This document shows positions 22,848-36,262 of a stretch of DNA of 64,000 nt, one piece after another. Source of the stretch: Marchantia polymorpha subsp. ruderalis. Its lineage: Eukaryota; Streptophyta; Marchantiopsida; Marchantiales; Marchantiaceae. The position numbers were made by a program, and so were the translations under genes. The notes beneath the pieces are model-generated. The model did not search any database and had not been told where the DNA came from. It saw only the letters and a program-made list of their open reading frames with translations. How positions within the stretch are numbered: position 1 is the stretch's first letter; the number at the start of each line of letters is the position of its first letter. The stretch lies in assembly GCA_037833965.1 (NCBI GenBank), contig AP031354.1, forward strand, positions 21,058,001 through 21,122,000, read 5' to 3'.

Positions 22848-25800
22848 ATGGTGACGATGGATGTAGATGGGGCGAATAATTCCTTGAGCCCTGCGAAAGA
22901 AATTGACGATCTCAGATACTCTCGGTTGATTTACACTCTGGGACGAGAGGCAGTGCAGGCCATATATCAGAGCAAGGTATTAATCCTCGGTTGCAACGGC
23001 GTGGGAGCAGAAATTGCGAAGAACCTGGTGCTGTCTGGTGTGCGAGGTTTGGGCTTGGTCGACGATGAAGCTGTGTCTATTGGTGATTTGTCCGCGCAAT
23101 TTCTTCTCACGGAAGCAGACATTGGTCGGAACCGAGCGGGTGCATCTGCTGCAAAGCTTAAAGAAATGAATCCCACAGCAGAAATTACACTGATACCAGT
23201 CTTACAGTTGGAAAGCTGCTTGAGTTCTTACCAGGTGTTTGTGGCAACAACAGGTAACATGCCCTATTTGATGGAGATAAATCTACTCTGTCGGTCACTT
23301 GGAGTTCCTTTCATTCTGGCTACGTCTCGTGGACTGTTTTCTCAGGTATTCGCAGATTTTGGGGACAACTTCTACGTTGTGGATGAAACTGGAGAGCCTT
23401 CAGGGGCCATCCTTGTGGAGAGCATCACCCAGGACTTTCCCGCTACGGTCACTGTGGTAGAGGAACAGAGGCATGGTTTAGAGGATGGCGATCAGGTAGT
23501 ACTAAGGGGAATTAAAGGTATGGAAGAGCTCAACCGTGATGCTTCCTTCACCGTTGCCGGGACTGGAACCAGTTCTTTCACTATACCCGAAGACACTCGA
23601 AATTTTGGCCGATACCTATCAGGCGGATATTTTCATAAAGTCAAGCAAGAAAAAGTCGTGCAGTTTCTCTCATTGGAAGGATCCCTGCACTCGCCGAAAT
23701 TTGGTTTGAGCGACCCTGCAAAAGTAGCACGGAATCCCCATTTACATGTTGCCTTTCAGGCAATCAGCGAATTTGAAAGAAGGAAGAGTGGAGGAGCATC
23801 TATCGCCACAGGTGCACGCTTGGTCAAAGAGGAGGATCACGGCGAAATACTGGAGTATGCCAGAGAGATTTGGGAGCAGTTAGGGTTTCATGAACGAGTC
23901 AGGGAATCCAGTAATGGAAGCTTTGGAATGGAAGAAATTGCGGAAGTAGTTGGAGACGGTAGAGGTATAATTGACAGTGTCGACATTCATCCTTCAAGCG
24001 GAGTCGCCGGGGTTGGGTGCAGTAGCATTGATTTGGGAGGAATTGCGGAAGCTGGGAGCTCGAAGGAAAGCAAAGCCAGCAGGAAAGTTGACACCCTCGA
24101 TGAAGAACTTGTGAAGCTGTTGGCTCGAGGCGCCCATGTTGAATTGAGTCCTATTGCTGCGATAACTGGGGGAATCGCTGCCCAGGAAGTCATGAAGGTC
24201 AGTGTAATTTTTCCTTTTGATTTGAGCAAATGCAGCTTTGAAGGAGACACGAAAAGTGGTAGATGACATCTGCTGGTGAGCCTTACAAAACAGATAAATA
24301 GATTAAGAAAGAAAGAAAGAAAGAAACCAAGCATTCTATGCTGACAGTTGGCAGCCAGGCACAACCCGAATTCACATTCAATACACGACTTGCCGCGCAC
24401 TAAGCTCGAGTTGTCATTTTAGGAAGTAGTTGTCCAATTTTTGTTGCTCTATATACTGCCTTCGTTAGCTGGGCAGAAAGGTGGACTCTCAGCAACGTTT
24501 CCGAGAAAATATTCTCAATGGAACCCTTGACAAGGTGTAGTCAGTCGATCATCCCATTCCACAGTATATGTCCTGCAGGAGACTGGCTATTGCATTCATA
24601 GCACAGATTGATCTTTTCCTGACTTCGTCTTCTGGACTGAGACGCCTCAGTTGTAGTATTAGGCGTTTTATTGTCCGTTCTTCACGTAGCGTTTCTTGTT
24701 TTTGGTTTTTCTTCTTAATCTTCTTAGCTACAAGAAAGGTGGCGAGGAATAGATCGAGGGCCTAAATTACCAACAGCGACTTAAAGCAAAGTTCCGTAGG
24801 AAAGCCGCTCAAAGGCAAAAGGGAGTAGTTTAGGGCAAATCACTTTCGTGATTCTCTCGGTTTTAATGAATGGCGAATGGTTTCTTGGCTGGTCTCCTTG
24901 GGCGCTTCTGCTTCAATTGCTGCCTACTTTGTCCTATTACTTTCGGTTAGGTACGTGCGACGGTTCATTGCCGCACACTATACTTCACTGTAGCAGCGAA
25001 CTTCCAGTTCTTGCCCGAGTTTGATTACCAAGTGTTGCCTCACCTTAGTTTGCTCCCTCGCAAGGGAGTGTAAAAGTTGAGGACAGTTACTTTTATTCTA
25101 CAACTGTCACGCCCGTGCCTACATGGTACAGTTTACTCATCCATTCGTACGTCCAATCTTCTCTTCGTGCTCTTAATTCAACTTCCTAGATGCACAGGCT
25201 ATTCGCTTCGAAAGTCTGGGTACTTTCATTCCCCATATCTTCGAATAGTTTGACTTTTGATTCCCTGAATGTTAATTGAAGATTCATTATGTAGGTATAT
25301 TAGATCACTAGCAGAATTCACAAAAGTAGAAAACGTCGATTGTTAGGAGTATATCATCGTTGTCTCAAGATGATAAGAAGTTTCTAAAATTAAGGGTCTA
25401 GCGTCTTAGCAGCTCGTTAGAAATTACATCAATTGGTGTGGAGGTACATCAAAGTCGACAGTAGACGCCATCATAGAAGCAGCCGAAATTTATGATTCAT
25501 TCATTACTCAAAGACAGGGTCCTAGGGGTCTCAGAGCTCCCACAAAGGTCGGAGGTCGAAGAAGAAGACAAAGCCCATCCACCTGTGAGGCATCCAAGTC
25601 TTTAAGTCCTAACGGCGTTGGGTTGGTTACGCAGCTAAACCCTTGTTTGGTTTGAGTTAACTCGAAGCCCAACAAGGGTTTGGCTACTATCAGCTCCCGC
25701 GCGATCAGTGCAGAAACTTATGCACTTCAGTATTCATTGATGAAGCTGACGAGTATATGTAACGGGAATTTTTCTCTTCCCGTTCGAGTATTTTTTATGT

Positions 25801-28800
25801 CAGTGGAGGCCTTGCTTGGTATCTGTTCATTAAATGAAAATTATTGTTTTTCGCTTTACTTCACTTTTATGGTCCATGTAAAGCTAAGCTTAACTTGCCT
25901 CCTTCAATCCCTTGTACTTTATTTTTGGATTTTTACGGATTTGTTTACTTTCGTGCCATTTCGTGTCATCAAGTAATGATTTTGTGAGAATCTCAAATCG
26001 TTGATTTGATGGCAGGCTATCTCAGGAGTCTTCACGCCACTGAGTCAGTGGCTGTATTTCGATGCGTTGGAATGCCTACCGTCAGTCGCGCCACCTCCAG
26101 AGGAGACGATAGCAAGTGGTTCTCGTTACGACCTGCAGACAGCACTATTTGGCAGAAAGTTTCAAGAGCTGCTTGGTAGTCTTCAGGTACATATTCTGCG
26201 GAAAATGTCTTTCGGGTTTCTTTCTTCGCTGAATTTTGATGCGGATGTGAGTTGAAGATGGATAAATAAAATGCAAGAAGTTTGCCTGTCCCCAAAAAAA
26301 AGATGGCCGGACTGAAGACTCCACAGACTCAATAACTTTGAGCTGAGCTTTTCTGAATCGAAGAAATCAGAAGAATCTCATGGTTTGTTTCAGTAATTTC
26401 ATGGTTGTGAAAAGAACGGATTTAACAGCATCCTACTTTTTAAATCAGAAAAACCAAATTGTTTCCCATAATGTGCTTACAAAGAGTCATCGTTTCTATT
26501 TCGGTCTAGACAGGGGGTCTCGAGAAGTAAGCAGTTAGTTCTCCTCTGAAAACGGACTGTTGTAGCGTGAGGCTGATTCATGAACTTTGAATTACAAAAA
26601 CTGAGTATGTGTCGGCCGTTAGTGGAAGCATTTTGTCGGTGTTTTTTTGAATGACGGAACGATCGGTTTAAAATTCTGCGCTTGGCGTTGTTGTAAAGAT
26701 ATAAAGCCTTAACACAGCGTCTTGTAGTCAAGCGAAACGTATCCTAATTTCTTAGTGTTTAGTAAAAAAGTCTGAAAGAATCCCACGACCATCAGAAGAC
26801 GAACATGTGAAGGTATTTACTTGCAGGTATTCTATCATATGAAAGGAAATCCATGTTCTAGGAAGACATTCAAATATCTATGGTTGTCGTATATCGCAAG
26901 CTTTGAAATATGGACCACTTCTAAGTAAGATGTTTCCTGGCAGTGGTTGGTGGTAGGTGCAGGTGGTCTCGGTTCAGAGGTGTTGAAAAATTTGGTGATG
27001 ATGGGTGTTGGCTGTAATCCTGATGGTAATATTACGGTTACAGACATGGACCGAGTATCGAGGCCGAATCTCGTTGATCAGCTTCTATATCAGATCGACG
27101 ATCTAGATCGACCCAAGACTCCTGCAGCAGCAAGAGCCTTGAGGAACATAAACCCTGCTGCTCAGATCCATGCTTTGCAAGAAAAATTTGATACAGATAC
27201 AGAGGGGATTTTTGACTCTTCGTTTTTCAAGTCTGTCGCAGGTATGAGTCAGGATTTAGGTTCTCAACTATATCTCAGCTGTTACTCAGTATCAACGTCC
27301 ACCCTGTTGATCACATGGAAATTTCCAGTGAAGTTCAATGGCTTGCGCTGATATTTTGTAAACGCCTGTTTATGTCACAGAGGTTAGCAGGGTGTTCTTG
27401 TAATTGCAGCTTGCAATATTTTCTGAATCTGTGGACCTTGTAGATATCACATCAATGAGGCTTGAACGTGCCAAACTGTAGGGAGTAATTTCAAACATAT
27501 GTCAAGAAATAGTTTGCTTCTTATTAACAGCCTAAAGGGATTGCAGGAGTTTTCTCTGCTGTGGATAGCGCGCAAGCCAGATTGTATATTGACAACAGAT
27601 GTGTTACACATCGTAAGCCTATGATCGATGGAGGCAAGCATGGCACCAAAGGAAGTGTACAGGTCTGGCTCTGACACCTGAGGCAAGCAAGTCGCTGCAC
27701 TTTTCATGTACTTTGTATTTGCTGTGTACTTCTAGTATTTCCTCTGCCGTAGAGAAAGCCATCGTTTTCTTGCATACCACAATCGCATCTTGCTTACTTG
27801 ATTTACCACGCAAAACAGGTTAAGTATTGATATACGAGAGATCTTTTGAATTGTTACGACAGGTGTTCGTTCCATTTCAATCAGAAATGTATGCCTCTAG
27901 TAATGATCCACCGGAGCACAAAGACATGCCTATTTGCACTTTGAAGAACTTTCCCTATTCAGCAGAGCATACACTACAATGGGCAGTAGAGACCTTTGAG
28001 ACGTTGTTCAAGAAGCGACCCCTGGATGTCAACGCATATTTGTCAAACCGTGATTTCCAAGATTCGATTCGGAAGTCTCCTCCAACATCCCGTCTCCCCA
28101 TACTAGAAACTTTGCGAGATGCTCTTCTACGACATAGACCTCTCAGGTTCATATTACTCGCTCAACCTTGCCTTGTATTTATTGTAGATTCTCGCATCCA
28201 TCTGTGTTGTCCGTGGCCTATGTATCGTTCTAAATTTTCATATAATAAGTTCTGAGCAAACACTGAGGTCGAAGTAAAATTTTTGCTCGTGCTGGTATGA
28301 ATAAATTCAAAGTCAAAGAATTTACTCGGGACAAAGCGTTTCTTCTTTCTAATCACTTCTATGAGTGTCACGATGTTGATCTTGACAATTTATTTGTTTA
28401 CCTCTTGTTACAGTTTCGAAGCTTGTGTGCAATGGGCACGGTTGCAGTTTGAAGAACTTTTCGTCAATATCATTAAGCAGGTACTTTTCTCCAAATGTCT
28501 ACTGAGGGGGTCAGAGGGTACACGTTCGCATCAACTACTGAAATCTAAGTTTGTCATTCCTTAGCATGTCTTCATTTGTCTCTCTTGTAATGCATCAGAG
28601 TGATCAGGACCTTCAGATTTAAGTAGATTTGTGCATTTTTCTTTGCCTGTTGAATCCTCCTAGGCTATTCAAGCTGGAGAAACGAGTATGGTGTAAATCA
28701 CTCAAAAGGTGATACTGTCATATTGATATTTTCCTTGGCAGCTTTGTTTTACATTTCCACCAGGCATGACAACCACTGCCGGAGCACCTTTCTGGAGCGG

Positions 28801-31133
28801 GACCAAGAGAGCTCCGGCACCCCTTACGTTTGATCCCTTAAATCCGTTGCATCTGGAATTCATTGTTGCTGCCGCCAACCTTCAAGCAACTGTCTACGGG
28901 TTGAAGGGTTGTCAGGAGCATGCCGTCTTCCTTGATATCCTTCAGAATGTGGAAGTTCCAGCCTTTGAACCCAAAGTAAGTAACTCATAATGGAAGAAAG
29001 TCTATGTGGGTTTCCTCTCTGATACCAGTTTCGTCATTAATTGCCTGAGAATATCACTGCTTTCCTCGTTGATGCTGGATTGCATATTGGATATTTGGTT
29101 CGTTTGGTATCATACACGCCTTTCCTCATACGGTCCTTTTCTTACTCAAACAACGAAAACAGGAAGGTGTAAAGATTGCAGTTTCGGATAGTGAGTATCG
29201 GAATATGGGTAGCCAAAGGGGCATGCGGCCCGGCTCAGAGGATAGTGCTGCTGTGGAAGCATGCGAAGCTTTACTTCAGGAGCTCCCCACTCCTGCCACA
29301 CTTGCGGTAATTCAAGTAAACCAGTCTTTTTATCTCCTTAGGAGAGACAGTTCTTGTTAGGAGCCCGAATTGCTTATGCTCATGTTCTTGATTTTCTATA
29401 AGGAAAACAAGATCTAATAAGTGGCTGTGTTTCTACCTTATAGTATAAGTTGGATATATCAATGCTGACTCTTAATGAAGTCATTAACCGAAACTTTGGG
29501 TGCGTCCGAACCATGGGTTCCTTTTTCCATTGATGCGCCAAAGTCGTGAAGTGTGTGTGTGAACCAACTGTGAAACACTGACAGTGAAGCATTGGTGCTT
29601 CACAGTTGGTGAAACAGTTTATTAATTCATACTTCAAATGCCTAAACTGGTATGAAGTGTTTTGAGTTTGCTTTGAATATAGAATTTAAACCTGAAGTCG
29701 GTTTCATGTATATCAGTTTCGAATATAATTGTCTAGTTCATGGACCACAGGGTTATCGGCTTACACCCATTGACTTCCAAAAGGATGATGAACGGAATTT
29801 CCACGCTGAATTCGTTGCCACAGCAGCCAGTCTACGAGCTTGCAACTATGGCATCCCAGTCAGTGACAAACTACAGGTGAAAAAATGCCTCCCAGTGCCA
29901 TATGAGATTTCTCAATTTTTGTAGACTGATGTATTTATCATATTTAATCATCCTTGTAGTGGATGGATTACTGACAGACTGATATATGCATTTTCTTTTT
30001 CTCTTATTATTTGCTGCCCACCCACCCACGGTCGCCCTTAATTTGATTATCTGCCTATTACAGGCAAACGTTGAAGAGAAAAACTTTTCATCAGCATAAC
30101 TGCTTGCCATCTTTTGTCAATTTGAGGAATTGAGCCATAGAGTATCTTATTTCTGGCTTGATCTATCTTACAGGCAAGATTTGTGGGTGGAAAAATCATC
30201 CCGGCAATCATCACATCAACTGCAATGGTTGGAGGTCTCATGTGTCTAGAACTGTACAAAATACTACTTCAAAAGCCTCTGACAGACTATAAGCATGCGT
30301 ACTTCAATCTCGCGGTTCCTCTATTTACATTTGCTCAGCCCATCAGAGCTGTACAGAATACGGTGAGTAATCATCACAAGTTCAACACTAAGTTGTGTCA
30401 TATTAAGTTGGTGGTGAATTTTGTTGTCTTTGTTATGTACATAAATAAGTATTCTTTGTTCAAGCAACCTTTGAAGTGGCCTTTTCGTCAGAGCATACTT
30501 TTTACATTTGACCTGAATTCACTTCAGACCAGTTCTGCAAGTGGACTCCCATCTGTATTGATTACTGTTTGCCACTTACTCACCTTTCTTGTCTTCGCGA
30601 TGACGTTTGCAGGTCGCAAGGCGTCAAGATACTCCGCTAACATGGACGCTATGGGACAGATTTGAAATGGAATGTGTTGGTATGACATTAGAGGCATTTT
30701 TGGCAGAGTTCAAGCGCCAACAAGGACTTGAGGTAATAACATCTGTACGACACTTCAGGTTTTGCGCACATCAGTCTATTATGAATACAAATCACACGTT
30801 ATTAAGTTGCTTGAGGGCCTCTGCGTACTGACAATTGCCATTTTAATGTTCCAAGTATCCTTGGGTTTGATACTTGGGTTTCTAACTTCTCCGTCTGTTA
30901 TATTATGAGTGCAGATCACTATGCTCTCCTTCGGAAAAAGTCTCCTGTACGCGGAGTTTCTTCCCCGCAAAAAGTTGCAGGACAGACTACCTCTCCCATT
31001 GTTAGAACTCATCACGGTGATTGGGAAAGTAACTATCCCTGCTACTGAGAGCAGAATCATTTTTTCAATCTCCTGCACCGATGCAAACGACGATGATGTC
31101 GAAGTACCTGATGTTGTCGCCCGTGTTCGCTGA
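22848..31133 (+). CDS. UBA1: Ubiquitin-activating enzyme E1, UBA1 type, 12 exons, diverged active site
   Basis: E1 adenylates ubiquitin with ATP, forms a thioester on its cysteine and passes ubiquitin to E2s. My exon model is 22848-24197, 26016-26186, 26944-27241, 27547-27662, 27863-28146, 28414-28480, 28742-28975, 29163-29306, 29751-29876, 30174-30362, 30613-30732, 30915-31133. All junctions are GT-AG, the frame stays open, and the product is 1105 aa (family about 1050-1080). Domains: inactive adenylation half (SRLIYTLGREA), first catalytic-Cys half-domain (about 190-270), QWLYFDALECLP, active adenylation half (VVGAGGLGSE, 510-519), catalytic Cys670 in MPICTLKNFP, C-terminal ubiquitin-fold domain (SLLYAEFLP). 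The ATP-site motif normally reading SNLxRQ is PNLVDQ (548-553): Asn549, Gln553, Lys565 and Asp613 remain, but the Arg is Asp552. ATG 22848 or 22857 could be the start. AATAAA at 31188. Confidence 0.93.
24306..24327. repeat. GAAA microsatellite in E1 intron 1
   Basis: Five to six GAAA units lie in the first, 1.8-kb intron (24198-26015). The rest of this intron holds no recognised gene or element. Confidence 0.85.
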
Positions 31134-33429
31134 TCTGGTCGACTGGGCGACCTCGGTCTAGACAATCCTCAAATGAACAAACAGTGCAATAAAATTTCTT
31201 GTACATTTAGTTCCTAATCAATTGACATAAGGCTCGTCAGTTGTCTCGAAGATGAGTATGTTTTTTGATCTGGATATATCGCACTTCATAGAATGGGGTC
31301 ATTTGTCCGGTTCCTTGAGCGTTGGTTGAGCGTGGATTGAGCTTCCTGGACACAACGCTGGATAGTCACTCGTATGTAAATGTTATGGATGGAATGTTTT
31401 CAAGCTACCAAACCTACTCCTTGAGATCATGGACTGATATTTTTACGGCCGTTAGCTTATGTTTCTGTATCGGGAAGCTCCGAGATGACAGCTGTGAGCA
31501 TTAGGTGCAGCAGAGAGGAAGATCCCAAACGACGCAAAACCGAAAAAAGATGGGATGAAGTGCAACGTCATTAAGTGAGAAGATCGTTTGCGCACATTGC
31601 CATAAGTAGATAAGATGTTTGGCTTTGGAAGACTGAACTGCACATATCCTGACATGGTATCAACTGCAGTAGGATAAGACTGTAGTAACCCAAACGGTCT
31701 ACAAGTTACTCGTTGTAAATCCGAGACTGATTGAAGTGTGTGAAGTTTTGTTTTCGCGGTGGGATTTTATTAGCTGAAACGTTGGATGACAACTGCGTAA
31801 AAGGTGGTCTGTTTGTTTTCATTTAGCATAGGTACACCAACTTCTTGTAAGTTGGGTCTCTCGTTTTCTCACAAATTGGTAATTACAAAAACCAAATGAT
31901 TGAGAATGGTAAATACCCATCACTTTGTGCAATTTGGTTCGAGGTGTTAAGGTTGAAAAGAAATGAAACGCAAGTGAGTACACGCGTCTCTATACAAGTG
32001 AGTGCACCCGTGTGAAGTGGCCGTTTTTCAAGGCAAGCCTTCTGCCCTCAGCCCTTAATCGTTGAGACTCCAGCCTAGTGGGTTTCCCACCGAGAGTAAT
32101 CAAAACCATTTGGTTATGATAACATCACGAGAGTTATCCGATTGGTTTCATTCTTGTAGAGCTTAATTGTCCCCTTCCTTTTGGCTCTATCATTGGCCCC
32201 TTATCATCGCAGACAGGCAGATCATAATCCTAGTCATAGCCGCATCTATTTGGACGTTATTTCGATGAAATAAAAAGGCTTGTGGCCTACCAAATTATTA
32301 TATATAAGTAAAAATGGTGGAGGTCACAGAAGTGGAATTGTGACTCGAAGTCACCATTTAAATAGATCAGCGCTGAAGAATTTTGTACAGTGGAGTGATT
32401 TCTACAGTTCACTTGTTGTATCCCTTGTAGTTTTCGTATTGTGTTTTCCAAATAACTTAAGGTCACTTAGTTTCATTTGGAATTTCAGCTGAACAGTATA
32501 ATATGATTTAATTTAGTTCATCTAATTTTAAAAGTGATTTCTTAGTCTTTTTGTCGTAATTCTGTCTATTTTTTTATTTTTTATTTCCCATTGGTTTGAG
32601 ATTCTTTATCATCATCAATTGCGAATAAGTTCCGTGCATCTTATCAGTTATAAACCCTAAACCCATTATGGAATTTCCGCTCGATTACGTTTGGACCTAA
32701 TTATTGTAAAGAAATAGACTGAAAATGCACATCATATATCGTAGTAATTATTTTGTATAATGTGTGTTTAAAAAATGTAATATGTAGGATCTTTTTGTTT
32801 CCTGATCTTTAAAAAAGTTGATTAATTCTTATAAACTCAAGATATGAATACATGCCATAAGATCATTCACGAATGCAAGACATTATGGACCATGTCATGC
32901 TTGTTGTTCAACATTAGTAAATCTAGCAAGCTTGTTAAGAAGTGAATCTTGTAGTAATTCTCAAAGTTTAGCTATCCAAATGTATAAATTTTGTATCAAA
33001 TCTATGTCTGCAATAGTGATTATCAATATAAAAATATTCGAGTTCGCTAATCAATATATATTAATTATAAAAATTCGTAAATATTAATTATTAAATTTTG
33101 GAAATTTATTAATAAATGTAAGAGACTCAACTTGAGATTAGACCTCACATTTTAATTATCAGAAGTTATTAATTTAGGCCGGTTATATTGAATCTATAGT
33201 ACGAGTGCACTTTGCTCTCTTCAGTCTTTGAAGTTACTGTAATTTCTATTTCATAAGTAGTAATCATATGGTGTGTTGGCTTCAGTTGTCTTTATCTCAG
33301 GTTCTCTTGCATTTTTCTACGAAGAGCAAATTCTTTTCGTGGGAGTTGCTCTAATTCATGAACAACGTTGAAGCCTAAAACGTTGTGTGAAACCATTGCA
33401 CTGAGTAACGTAAAGTTAATCTTGCATTG
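31134..33429. other. AT-rich intergenic DNA, no gene seen
   Basis: After the E1 terminator region (AATAAA at 31188) no open frame shows resemblance to a protein. From about 32500 the DNA is strongly AT-rich. No repeat structure was identified. Confidence 0.5.
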
Positions 33430-33491
33430 TATATGTAAAGGAACACGTTTTAGAACGTCGCGAAGTTCTAAAACGTGTTCCTTTACATATA
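33430..33491. repeat. 62-bp near-perfect palindrome
   Basis: The arms from 33430 and 33491 inward are reverse complements (TATATGTAAAGGAACACGTT and onward through TTAGAAC on the left). One mismatched pair occurs four positions from the centre (33457/33464), and the centre is TCGCGA. A transcript would form a long hairpin almost without a loop. Confidence 0.9.
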
Positions 33492-33508
33492 TATCCGGTA
33501 AATTGTTG

Positions 33509-33533
33509 TTGTTTGATGTGATACATCAAACAA
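33509..33533. repeat. Short perfect inverted repeat beside the palindrome
   Basis: TTGTTTGATGT (33509-33519) and ACATCAAACAA (33523-33533) are separated by GAT. It lies 18 bases after the larger palindrome and has a different sequence. Confidence 0.85.
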
Positions 33534-33539
33534 TTTAGG

Positions 33540-35941
33540 TTACGATGGGGGCGAACCAAGTAAATACCTCCAATTTTCTGGTGATCTTGTTGGTGTGTGA
33601 AGTAACAGATTACAAGGTGAGTATGTTCATGTTTGCTGATGAAACTGCCTATCTCAGCCCCAACGTCCCACAGGCGTAGTTGACTATGATCCTTAACCTC
33701 AACCATATCAACCATGGTCAAGAGCAGTACTCAGCTGTCATTTCTGGCGTTATTGGGGATCATAACTCTGTACTGCACATAATATCACTGTTTTGTAGCT
33801 CTCGGGGCATGCATTTGAAAGCTCGTGGTTCAATTTGATGTCAATTGAGGTTGTACAGACTCTGATGCAGGTGACATCAACAAGTACTACGACCAATTAT
33901 TAACGCAGCTGCAAAGATTCAGATTATAATCTATTCGTAATTACGGTTTACTTCTCAAGAGGGAAAATCTACCCACTAGGGAACATCACAAAGCTAGCAT
34001 TTGGTTCGTCCAATTCTAATGACTCTGTTGATCCTCGAGTCTGAAATAAGAGGTCTTGACTTGAGGTGTACGCTAATCACTAGATCACTGCGGGGCAATG
34101 AAGTTCTCGGCAGGGAAGGTGAATGCTCAGACTCAGATGGGGTGCCAATGAGACGACCCTCCTGTGTGTGCCCTCCGAATACGAGCCAAATTGCTTCTCC
34201 GATCTCAGAACAGGCCTGGATCATGTAGATATGCATGCAGCTGTAGTCAATTCAGACAGAGAGACCCACCTCCTCGCACAAATGACATTTGATTTACTTT
34301 CACGACTGCATCATGCGCTGCTCCTGCTCCGATATCTACGTACGATTCCACAGCGGGGCATTCAGCCTTCACAGCCGCCTTAGTCTGATCCACTTCTTGT
34401 CCGAAGGTGAGCACGAAGTATTCGTCCGTTCCTCATGCAAAAGGATAACGCAGAGTTTCCAATGGAAACGGATCCGTCGAATTTTTCTAATATCCCACAA
34501 AAGTTCGTGGTCACTGCGGTGGACAAGCTGAAACCTCTGTGCGCGTGAGTGGGTACGCGGTTCTTCCTTCCATGGATGCATGCACGAAATAGAATGGACG
34601 ATCTGGACAACCTTGACTGCACGAAGCAATGATTAGTCAAGTTGAAGAGAATGTATGTTTTATACAGAGAGCATTAAACTTGCAAGGGGAAACGAACTAA
34701 TCATACTCGACTGTGGATTCTTCTTGCATTCATGGAAGTGCATGCAAGCGATTGGATGCTGCCGACGAGTAAGCTGAACACCTCGCGGTGCTTACACCTC
34801 TCTTTTCGCTTGGCAGACGCAACTTTGTGCACCAGTTCGGCAAGAACTGTTGATGAAGGCATTATTTGTCTCCTGAGAAGATAGATAGCTGGAATTCCAT
34901 CGTGTTGCCAGGGGAATTCAGATCCTTCAAGAGAAAGACAAGAGTCTCCTCTAGCATTTGAGATTACAGATCGTTTGCTAAGCAATATAAGCAAAGCAAG
35001 ATATCGGTAGATATTACCTAAAGAAATATAAAAAAGCAACTACACATCATCCCTGATCGACCACTCACCATCTCATTTCATGTTACTCCACATATTTAGG
35101 CTTTATCTGCTCATTGATCTCGAGATTTCCATCATGTGTGTGCAATGGACACGTTAATGAGAATCTGTGCAACTTCTGAGCACGGCTTCATCGAATGAAG
35201 CGGACTTTCAATGGACCTGATCCTGAGCCTGAATTTTAATACTCTTTAATCCGGAACAGATCATGACTGAGCGTGCTATGCAATGCGTGGAAGCAGCTCG
35301 TCCAGAGCGACGGGCGTGAATTTTGTTTCATAAACAATTTCCTGTAAGACTGTTCAGATGGCTCCTTGGACTCTGCCACTCATAATCTGAATGGCTGGCA
35401 AGAAGGAGGCCGGAGAGAACCTCCACACTATCAACTGAACGCGGATGCGTCAATTTTGAGATATAGGCCTAGTTTTGAAGCTGCTGTACTCAAGCTGGAA
35501 CTATCAAAGATTCCGATTATCAGATATTGCGGACGGAGATCCGGCCGAACGCATGCTAAGAGATTCCATGAGCTGGAAAATAAGCCAAATGTACAATATC
35601 GTATCAAGGAAGCAATGGTCATTTGTTCATTCGATCATTACAATTGTTCGATTTTTCATGTACATGTGATAATCTTCCCTGCTACCTCCATCTTGCTCGG
35701 ACATAGATCCAATCCAGACTAAGCGTCAACTCAAGGTGACGTGCCTCGCATTCAGATCCATCCATCTTCTTCAACTGAACCTGGCCCAAGTACTAAAACT
35801 CCCATATCCCGAGCTGGGACACAAGAGATTACGGACTAAGAGAGAAGGTGGAAGGGGAAGAGAAAGTAGTTTTCTACCCGCAATTGACGCGGCTCGTTTT
35901 TCTCAAGTGTCATTGCCCCAAGCGCAAAATTTCATCTACAA
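33540..35941. other. Intergenic DNA with unassigned short frames
   Basis: Several frames of 80-118 codons exist (for example minus 34701-35039, plus 35366-35722), but none resembles a known family and neighbouring frames do not connect. Non-coding transcription is possible. Nothing is supported. Confidence 0.4.
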
Positions 35942-36262
35942 GTTTGAACAAGTTGCGAAATTTGAAACTTTGAGTTACGTTGTGGAGGTTGCATTCAGCG
36001 GTGACCATAACTTGGTGTTGGAGTGTTATTTGGAAATTCGTGGGTTTGTTGATTTCGGCCAGTCGCACATGCATGCAAAGTTTCAACCACAACGGATCCG
36101 GTTAGAACAAGTTGTAAAATTCGAAACTTTAAATTTAGATTATAGAGATTGAATCTTCAGGTAGCCATAACTTTACGCTAGAATGTTAACTGGAAATTAA
36201 ATTTTGTGTGATTGTCAAACTGACCCGGGCGCACATGCCTGCAAAATGCCTCACAACGGAGT
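35942..36262. repeat. Diverged tandem duplication, unit about 159 bp
   Basis: Two adjacent copies start GTTTGAACAAGTTG (35942) and GTTAGAACAAGTTG (36101). They share GAAACTTT, GCCATAACTT or ACCATAACTT, GAATGTTAACTGGAAATT-like and CGCACATGC...GCAAA blocks, and end in ACAACGGA. They are clearly related but worn. Confidence 0.65.

Noticed and set aside
29563-29610. Hairpin ACCAACTGTGAA / TTCACAGTTGGT in E1 intron 8
   Set aside because: The arms are short with mismatches and a loop of about 18 bases; weak as a microRNA candidate and not needed for splicing.
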